A stretch of DNA of 64,000 nucleotides, taken from contig CAJVYQ010000001.1 in NCBI GenBank assembly GCA_913009825.1, positions 141,692-205,691 of the forward strand, in the 5' to 3' direction. The translations under genes and the position numbers were made by a program. Of the stretch, positions 58,738 to 64,000 are shown one piece after another (within the stretch, counting starts at the first letter, position 1; each line of letters starts with the position of its first letter). Source of the stretch: an uncultured Deferribacteres bacterium. GTDB taxonomy: Bacteria > Zhuqueibacterota > JdFR-76 > DREG01. The notes beneath the pieces were generated by a model that did no database searches, was not told the DNA's origin, and was given only the letters and a program-made list of their open reading frames with translations.

Positions 58738-60420
58738 CTACCTTAAAACAACAAATTTTTGTGTACTGATCCTTTTAGATAATTGAAACCTGCCAAAATA
58801 AACACCTGCGGCAATATTCGCAGGCCATAGCCAGAAAACGTTTCTTTTGTTTCCGGCTATCTGTAGCATAGTTTCTTTCACAACCTTTTGCCCCAACGCA
58901 TTGAAAACGGTAAGTTTTAACTCTCCGGTTTCGGGGACATCCAAAACAAAATGTGTATAACCCTGTAACGGATCAATCTTTACAGAACTAATTTTCAAAG
59001 TAGTTGGGAGAACCGGTTTATTTATCTCCGCCGCCTTCACAGCGTTGATGATGCCCCAGCCGTAAAAATTATCCGGAAACAGCGCCTGAGATGCTGTGCT
59101 CGTCAAAGCATTGTAAACATCTGCCGGTTTTAAACCGGGATTGTTTTCTAACAGCAAAGCGCAGACTCCGGCGACAAGAGGCGTCGCGAAAGAAGTGCCG
59201 CTGCCGGTTAAAATTTTTGTGGAATCAGTGGGATTTACCGTTACATCGCGATATCCCATAGCCATCACATCCGGTTTGATTCTACCGTCCGCCGTGGGAC
59301 CGATTGAACTGAACGAAAGCCGGCTGCCTTCCTCATTCACAGCACCTACTGCAATCACTCCTATTCCTTCAGCCGGACTGATAACATACGGCCATTTTGA
59401 ATCGCCTCCCTCGTTTCCCGCAGCGGCAACAACCACAATCCCTTTTTCAACTGCGGCATGTGCCGCGATTGAAGTCACCATGGTCCGGCCGTCTAATTCA
59501 TCATAAGTATAGGCGAAGCCGTTGTCAAAATCCCGGTAACCCAGGGAAGTGGAAACAATGTCGGTGCCGAGGCTATCTGCCCATTCAATTCCGGCAACCC
59601 AGTTATCCTCCTCCACCCTTGTTTCGGAAGGGATGTATTCCGTTTTGGCCAGGGCAAAAGTTGCGCCAAAAGCGGGTCCAATTAAACTGCCGGGCAAAAA
59701 ACCGCCAATGAGAGACAACACTTTCGATCCATGACTATCCTGACCCGGTGAGTCCTGGGCGGCATCATTTTTTGTGATACCATCATGAAAAACAAAATCC
59801 CATTCCGCAAGTAGATTTAGGTATCGAAAAGCCTGATTGGTCTCATAATTAAAACCGGAATCAAGTAGTGTCACTAAAACACCTTTACCGGTCAAACCGG
59901 CATTGTGCAATGCGGGAACATTGATCAGTTGCAGTTGAGCCAACGAAGGGCCGTAATCATAAATATCACCGGAAGCCGAATGGAATTTCCGAAAGCTCCG
60001 GGGAGATTTTTCCTTCCCGGCTCTGCTATCGGAGCGAATGAACGTTATGACCGGCGAAATTTTTTTCACAAAATTCATTTGTTCCAAATCGGCAAGTTCC
60101 CCGGCGGAGGCCTCTACGCTAACCGCATTCAACCACCTTGACCGGTTACATATTTTTGCCCCGGTTTCCCTGATCTGTTTCAGATAAGAGGGAAAAACCG
60201 GCAGATCGGTTTCATTAAAAATCTCCGCCGGGTTTCCCCGTAAAATTCTTCGTTTAATTGCTCTTTCCGAAAGTGATTGTCGTGCCAGCTTTTTTAAATT
60301 CGCTGAGGTCGAAACTCCTTTATTGGTAAAATAAACCCAATATTTCTCTCTTGTCTGCGCATAGGAAGTGAAGACAATTGCGATATTAACGATAAAAATC
60401 AGCAGGATTATTTTTTTCAT
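58738..60420 (-). CDS. S8 family serine peptidase with T9SS sorting domain
   Basis: The ATG at 60420 gives a signal peptide (MKKIILLIFIVNIAIVFTSY); the frame extends further upstream without support. The 560-residue protein has an inhibitor-like propeptide (about 25-130) and a subtilisin domain with catalytic Asp187 (VLVTLLDSGFNYE), His230 (QDSHGSKVLSLIGG), the oxyanion Asn336 (AAAGNEGGDSKWPY) and Ser410 (LTGSGTSFATPLVAG). The last 85 residues form a T9SS type A sorting domain (ELKLTVFNALGQKVVKETML, WPANIAAGVYFGRFQLS, ending KFVVLR). It should be exported through the type IX system to the surface, as a peptide-degrading enzyme. It lies above the patatin gene. Confidence 0.93.
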   Translation of the reverse strand: MKKIILLIFIVNIAIVFTSYAQTREKYWVYFTNKGVSTSANLKKLARQSLSERAIKRRILRGNPAEIFNETDLPVFPSYLKQIRETGAKICNRSRWLNAVSVEASAGELADLEQMNFVKKISPVITFIRSDSRAGKEKSPRSFRKFHSASGDIYDYGPSLAQLQLINVPALHNAGLTGKGVLVTLLDSGFNYETNQAFRYLNLLAEWDFVFHDGITKNDAAQDSPGQDSHGSKVLSLIGGFLPGSLIGPAFGATFALAKTEYIPSETRVEEDNWVAGIEWADSLGTDIVSTSLGYRDFDNGFAYTYDELDGRTMVTSIAAHAAVEKGIVVVAAAGNEGGDSKWPYVISPAEGIGVIAVGAVNEEGSRLSFSSIGPTADGRIKPDVMAMGYRDVTVNPTDSTKILTGSGTSFATPLVAGVCALLLENNPGLKPADVYNALTSTASQALFPDNFYGWGIINAVKAAEINKPVLPTTLKISSVKIDPLQGYTHFVLDVPETGELKLTVFNALGQKVVKETMLQIAGNKRNVFWLWPANIAAGVYFGRFQLSKRISTQKFVVLR

Positions 60421-60487
60421 TTTCCCATCTTTCAATACAACAACCATTATTTCAATCAAAAAATACTGTTTCCGTTTACCATGCAAC

Positions 60488-60516
60488 GAGAAAAAGGGTT
60501 TCATAGAAACCCTTTA
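60488..60516 (-). terminator. Hairpin terminator of the pyrFE operon
   Basis: AAAGGGTTTC and GAAACCCTTT form a 10-bp stem with an ATA loop (60493-60515). On the minus strand it is followed by TTC and more T. It lies about 77 bases below the pyrE stop. Confidence 0.6.
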
Positions 60517-60591
60517 AAATTTTTTCCGGGAAAATAAATCCTCTTCATACCCGGTAAAATCAAAAAATGAAATATAAATGCACAATTGGAA

Positions 60592-61179
60592 TTAAATCAA
60601 TTTCTTTTTTCTGCTCCCCGGCCGATCGATTGGAATTCCCTTTTTACACAGAGGACAATTTCCGGGTTGATAAACCACCAACGGAATTTGATAGACCGCA
60701 TACTTGGGAGCGCTGAATTTTACTTTATTATCACTGCGGTCTACAATAAATCCTATTCCCGCCACCAGAACATTCTCTCTCTCCAGCAGTTTCAAAACTT
60801 CCCTGACTGAACCGCCGGTCGTCAGCACGTCTTCAATGATGAGCGCTTTTTCTCCTTCTTCCAGATCAAATCCCCGGCGTAAAACCATCTTATCGTTTTC
60901 TTTGGACCGTTCGGTAAAAACAAAACGGGTTTTCATGGCACGCGCCACTTCGTGTCCGATTATGAGGCCGCCCATAGCCGGTGAAATTACCAAATCCACA
61001 TTCACATTTTTAAAATTTGCGGCGATGTCCTGGGCTATTTCCTCAGCATATTGCGGATATTGCAAAACCCCGGCGCATTGAAAATACTGATTACTGTGCA
61101 AACCGGAGGACAACAGGAAGTGTCCTTCCAACAACGCATTTGTGTTTTCAAAAATCTCTAAAACTTCACTTTCTTCCAT
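60592..61179 (-). CDS. pyrE: Orotate phosphoribosyltransferase
   Basis: The 195-residue protein catalyses orotate + PRPP to orotidine 5'-phosphate. It has GHFLLSSGLHSNQYFQCAGV (about 18-37), the orotate-binding VISPAMGGLIIGHEVARAM (about 61-79), VFTERSKENDKMVLRRGF and the PRPP loop ALIIEDVLTTGGSVREVLKL (about 110-129). The tail NCPLCKKGIPIDRPGS has a CxxC pair typical of some FCB-type PyrE. It follows pyrF by 105 bases on the same strand, so both last steps of UMP synthesis are adjacent. Confidence 0.95.
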   Translation of the reverse strand: MEESEVLEIFENTNALLEGHFLLSSGLHSNQYFQCAGVLQYPQYAEEIAQDIAANFKNVNVDLVISPAMGGLIIGHEVARAMKTRFVFTERSKENDKMVLRRGFDLEEGEKALIIEDVLTTGGSVREVLKLLERENVLVAGIGFIVDRSDNKVKFSAPKYAVYQIPLVVYQPGNCPLCKKGIPIDRPGSRKKKLI

Positions 61180-61284
61180 TTTTCTCTTCGTATTTTATTT
61201 AAAACCTATTCCCGCGGCAAATTCTTCGTAAGACAGATTTTACTCACAGGCCGCAAATTTATTCTGATCCTTCTTCGCTAAAAC

Positions 61285-62097
61285 TCAGGATTTTCTGATA
61301 CGATTAATTTCATCTTTCATTTGCCGCGCCGCATCCCTGGATTTTGCCGCAAATTCCAGATCATCGGAAGCGTACAAAATACTACGGCTGACCGTAATAA
61401 TAACACTTTCGCCTTTATCATCACAACCGAGCCGAAGTGATTTTTCCAGGTTACCGCCCTGAGTACCGATTCCGGGAATTAGAATAGGTAAACCGGGGGC
61501 AATCTCCCGGATCTGTTTTAATTCCCCGGCGTACGTTCCGCCGACAACCAGGCCAAGATTCCCTTTTTCATTCCAGGCAGCGGCTCGTTCCGCAACTCTT
61601 TCAAATAATCTTCCCTTCCCGGTTTTAAGAAACTGGAAATCATTGGCGCCGGGGTTAGACGTCAGGCATAGCATGAAAACACCTTTGGTTTCGTCAAAAA
61701 GGAACGGTTCCACACTGTCATGCCCCAAATAAGGGTTTACCGTAACAGCATCCGCTTTATGTTCATGAAACATAGCTTTCGCATATTTGGCGGAAGAATG
61801 ACCGATATCAGCTCGTTTGCCGTCGAGGATAATTAACACGTCATCCGGAATAAGTTCGATGGTTTTTTTCATGGAACGGCAGCCCTGAATGCCGAATTGC
61901 TCATAAAAAGCCGTATTGATTTTATAAGCACAAACCAGATCGGCAGTGGCATTAATGATCGATTTGTTGAATTCCGTAATCGGCGATTCAAAATCCATCA
62001 AAAAGGGAGGCAACTTTTCCAAATCGCCATCGAGACCAATTGCTAATAAACTGTTTTTCTTGCGGCAAACTTCACGTAAGCGTTCATTGAATTCCAT
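61285..62097 (-). CDS. pyrF: Orotidine 5'-phosphate decarboxylase (type 2 / PyrF)
   Basis: The 270-residue protein removes CO2 from OMP to make UMP. It has the catalytic DxKxxD set in IILDGKRADIGHSSAKYAKA (about 94-113), the loop DAVTVNPYLGHDSVEPFL (about 120), MLCLTSNPGANDFQFL and the phosphate-binding LPILIPGIGTQGGNLEKSL, then VSRSILYAS. The length and NPYLGxDS motif identify the longer subfamily 2 form. It leads the pyrFE unit. Confidence 0.95.
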   Translation of the reverse strand: MEFNERLREVCRKKNSLLAIGLDGDLEKLPPFLMDFESPITEFNKSIINATADLVCAYKINTAFYEQFGIQGCRSMKKTIELIPDDVLIILDGKRADIGHSSAKYAKAMFHEHKADAVTVNPYLGHDSVEPFLFDETKGVFMLCLTSNPGANDFQFLKTGKGRLFERVAERAAAWNEKGNLGLVVGGTYAGELKQIREIAPGLPILIPGIGTQGGNLEKSLRLGCDDKGESVIITVSRSILYASDDLEFAAKSRDAARQMKDEINRIRKS

Positions 62098-62369
62098 AAG
62101 AACCCCAAACAGTAAGAGTGATTGAAAAAACAGGGAACAAATTGATCGGCAGGGTAAACATAAACGGACAGTAATTAAAAGTTAACAAACGGCATGTGGT
62201 TTTTACCAGCATTTTAGTTCTAAATTAAAACAATTTACTTAAATAAGCAACAAAAAATTGCTTTGATTAAAAGCTTTTTTTTACTATACTATTCACCATA
62301 AAATAGTCCGGTTTGAGAGAAAAGGACGGGACAAGCCCCGGAATTAGTTTGAACACGGAGACTGCTTAA
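62098..62369. promoter_or_regulatory. Divergent promoter region with a TTGATT/TATACT promoter for the symporter
   Basis: TTGATT (62263-62268) and TATACT (62285-62290), separated by 16 bases, resemble a housekeeping promoter on the plus strand, about 80 bases before the symporter ATG. The region must also hold the pyrF promoter on the other strand. No gene is seen. Confidence 0.45.
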
Positions 62370-63788
62370 ATGGAAAACCGCATCCATCTTTCCTGGCAAC
62401 CAATTGTACTTTTTACCATTTCAACTATTGTCTTTGTTACACTTTACCTGATGCCGTTACAATCTTTAGCGCCTGTACCTCCCGCCGTCATCCAACTTAC
62501 CCGGGTATTTTTCCTGATTCTTGCCTTAATCATGCTTTTTGAAAAACTGTTTAGCATGGAAATTTACACAAAAATTCTACTGGGTCTTCTATTGGGCGGC
62601 ATTGCAGGTTTACTTTTTCAGGCAAATATTGTGGAAATCAAACCGGTTGGCACGGCATTCATCCGGTTGATCCGAATGATCATTATTCCTCTTGTCTTTG
62701 CCTCTCTCCTCGTCGGCACAGCAAGTTTAGGCGACCCGAAAAAAATGGGCAGGATCGGCTTAAAGACATTCCTATATTATTTGGTCTACACTGCATTTGC
62801 TATATTTATCGGTCTGATTTTGGCAAATCTGTTTCATCCGGGAAGCGGGTTATCCAAACAGGCACAGGGGCAGTTGCTGCAAAATTTTGGCGGTGAAGCC
62901 CAGGCAAAACTCTCCGGTATCTCAGGGAAAAGCGGTACCCTCAATCTGCTGCTGAATATCATTCCCATCAATATTTTCGAAGGGTTAACCAACAGTATTT
63001 TGCTGCAGATCATCTTTTTTGCCATTTTCACAGGCATTGCGCTGGCATTGATTCCGGCGGAAAAAGCCAGACCGGTCATAGCCTTTTTCGATGGTATCAA
63101 TGAGGCCATGATCAGAATCGTGCACATTGCTATCAAAATGGCGCCTTATGGTGTTTTTGCATTGATTGCAGCCGTGGTCGGCAGCTTTGGCATGGAAATT
63201 TTACTTTCGCTGTTCAAATACACTTTAATCACCATTGTAGGTATGATCATTTTAAATTTTACCTATCCGCCGGTCGTGCAGTTTTTCTCCGGGATGAAGC
63301 CCAAAACTTTTATTAAAGGAATCCGCGAACCGCAGTTGATTGCTTTCAGCACCAGTTCCAGTTCGGCGACGCTTCCGGTTACCATCGAGGCCTGCACCGA
63401 AAAATTGGGTGTGCCGCTCGATATTGCCGGTTTTGTTCTGCCCATCGGCGCCACCGTAAACATGAACGGCACCGCTCTTTATCAGGGTATTTCGGCTATC
63501 TTCATTGCCCAGGTTTACGGAATTCCTCTTTCCATCGGCGACCAGTTGATGATTGTGTTAACTGCCACACTGGCCTCCATCGGCGCGCCCGGCGCGCCCA
63601 TGGCCGGTATTATGATGCTGGTGGTTGTGTTGGAACAGGTTGGCATCCCTTCGGAAGGGATTGCTCTGCTTTTAGGCGTGGAAAGAATTTTGGATATGTT
63701 TCGCACCACTTTAAATATTACCGGAGATGCCTCCGCAGCAGTGGTCATTGCCGCTTCCGAAGGAGAACTGAACATACCAAAGACGTAA
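62370..63788 (+). CDS. Dicarboxylate/amino acid:cation symporter (DAACS family)
   Basis: The 472-residue inner-membrane protein has eight or more helices and the family's re-entrant hairpins: the serine-rich loop STSSSSATLPVTIEACTEKL (about 327-346), the NMNGTALYQGISAIFIAQVY segment with the NMNGT cation site (about 365-384), and the final SIGAPGAPMAGIMMLVVVLE and LDMFRTTLNITGDASAAV stretches. These proteins take up glutamate, aspartate or C4-dicarboxylates with Na+ or H+. The extra 65 residues at the N-terminus add two helices compared with short GltP. It fits the amino-acid theme of the window (gdhA, peptidases). Confidence 0.93.
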   Translation: MENRIHLSWQPIVLFTISTIVFVTLYLMPLQSLAPVPPAVIQLTRVFFLILALIMLFEKLFSMEIYTKILLGLLLGGIAGLLFQANIVEIKPVGTAFIRLIRMIIIPLVFASLLVGTASLGDPKKMGRIGLKTFLYYLVYTAFAIFIGLILANLFHPGSGLSKQAQGQLLQNFGGEAQAKLSGISGKSGTLNLLLNIIPINIFEGLTNSILLQIIFFAIFTGIALALIPAEKARPVIAFFDGINEAMIRIVHIAIKMAPYGVFALIAAVVGSFGMEILLSLFKYTLITIVGMIILNFTYPPVVQFFSGMKPKTFIKGIREPQLIAFSTSSSSATLPVTIEACTEKLGVPLDIAGFVLPIGATVNMNGTALYQGISAIFIAQVYGIPLSIGDQLMIVLTATLASIGAPGAPMAGIMMLVVVLEQVGIPSEGIALLLGVERILDMFRTTLNITGDASAAVVIAASEGELNIPKT

Positions 63789-63901
63789 CTATTCAGGTTG
63801 CCCGCTAATATCGCTAAAAAACGCGAATCGTTAACTATTTTGTCCTATTCGTACGATTTCGTGTAATTCGCGGGCTGAACAGGCAGACGATTTTTTCAAT
63901 T

Positions 63902-63972
63902 TCTCTGCGCTCTCCGCGTCTCTGCGTTAAAAAAACAGGCGCTTTAAAACGCAGAGACGCAGAGAGCGCAAA
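63902..63972. repeat. Palindromic element (CTCTGC...GCAGAG type), copy 2
   Basis: CTCTGCG(CTCTCCGCGTCTCTGCGTT) and the downstream AACGCAGAGACGCAGAG mirror each other around GGCGC. The unit shares its centre and left flank (TTTTTTCAATTTCTCTGC) with 19003-19075. The end of a family-A-like repeat (TAACTATTCAGG) lies before it at 63787. Confidence 0.65.
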
Positions 63973-64000
63973 GGAAGCGGATTTGTTCAAAAAACTAAAG

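Overview
The window looks like a chromosomal segment of an uncultured or poorly known Gram-negative bacterium of the Fibrobacterota-Chlorobiota-Bacteroidota (FCB) side of the tree. The Calditrichota or KSB1-like lineages are my best guess. The support is a combination of two proteins with type IX secretion (T9SS) C-terminal sorting domains, a SusC-like TonB receptor with a carboxypeptidase-regulatory N-terminus, two GWxTD-domain proteins, a very large sortilin/VPS10-type BNR-repeat protein, and many short palindromic intergenic repeats. This is inference from gene content, not from a marker-gene tree. I see no rRNA, tRNA or CRISPR array.

Left part (1-22 kb): a truncated hydantoinase/5-oxoprolinase HyuA, the dipeptidase PepD, a tandem GT-A glycosyltransferase, a TonB-dependent receptor, a lipoprotein, a T9SS-sorted protein, glutamate dehydrogenase, a second lipoprotein, an M28 peptidase, a YwiC-like membrane protein, a class I glutamine amidotransferase, a hemerythrin-PAS protein, an internally deleted slyD and tex. 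Peptide and amino-acid scavenging is a recurring theme.

Redox island (22-29 kb): an octaheme HAO-like cytochrome c under a near-consensus promoter, an Fe-S type Rrf2 regulator, a NapH-like polyferredoxin, a DUF438-hemerythrin-PAS protein and a DUF1858/DUF2249 protein all run on the plus strand. This fits nitrogen-oxide reduction and nitrosative stress. Facing them is a two-gene minus-strand unit: a SAM methyltransferase and a protein that joins an HgcA-like corrinoid domain, membrane helices and an HgcB-like ferredoxin. That fusion is the most unusual single protein here.

Middle (29-43 kb): recQ, a sugar-porter remnant, a REP-associated transposase (RAYT) between two almost identical 162-bp hairpin-rich repeats, the BNR-repeat protein, a rubredoxin-like protein, AMMECR1 and MEMO family proteins without their radical SAM partner, rlmB, an AT-rich HigB toxin with a HigA antitoxin fused to an ImmA/IrrE metallopeptidase, and an SDR/FAH catabolic pair.

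Right part (43-64 kb): two GWxTD proteins, then a long minus-strand operon (56.1 to 47.5 kb). It encodes an outer-membrane barrel, TPR proteins (one split by a frameshift at an A10 run), a small secreted protein, one ExbB/TolQ, two ExbD/TolR (one with Asn in place of the proton-carrying Asp) and an AgmX/TonB-type transducer. It resembles an Agl-Glt-like trans-envelope motor. The end holds a deoxynucleoside kinase, PtsN-like IIA, a patatin, a T9SS-sorted subtilase, pyrFE and a dicarboxylate symporter.

At least two families of MITE-like inverted-repeat elements, plus several other palindromes, lie between genes; one copy has a clear 8-bp target duplication.
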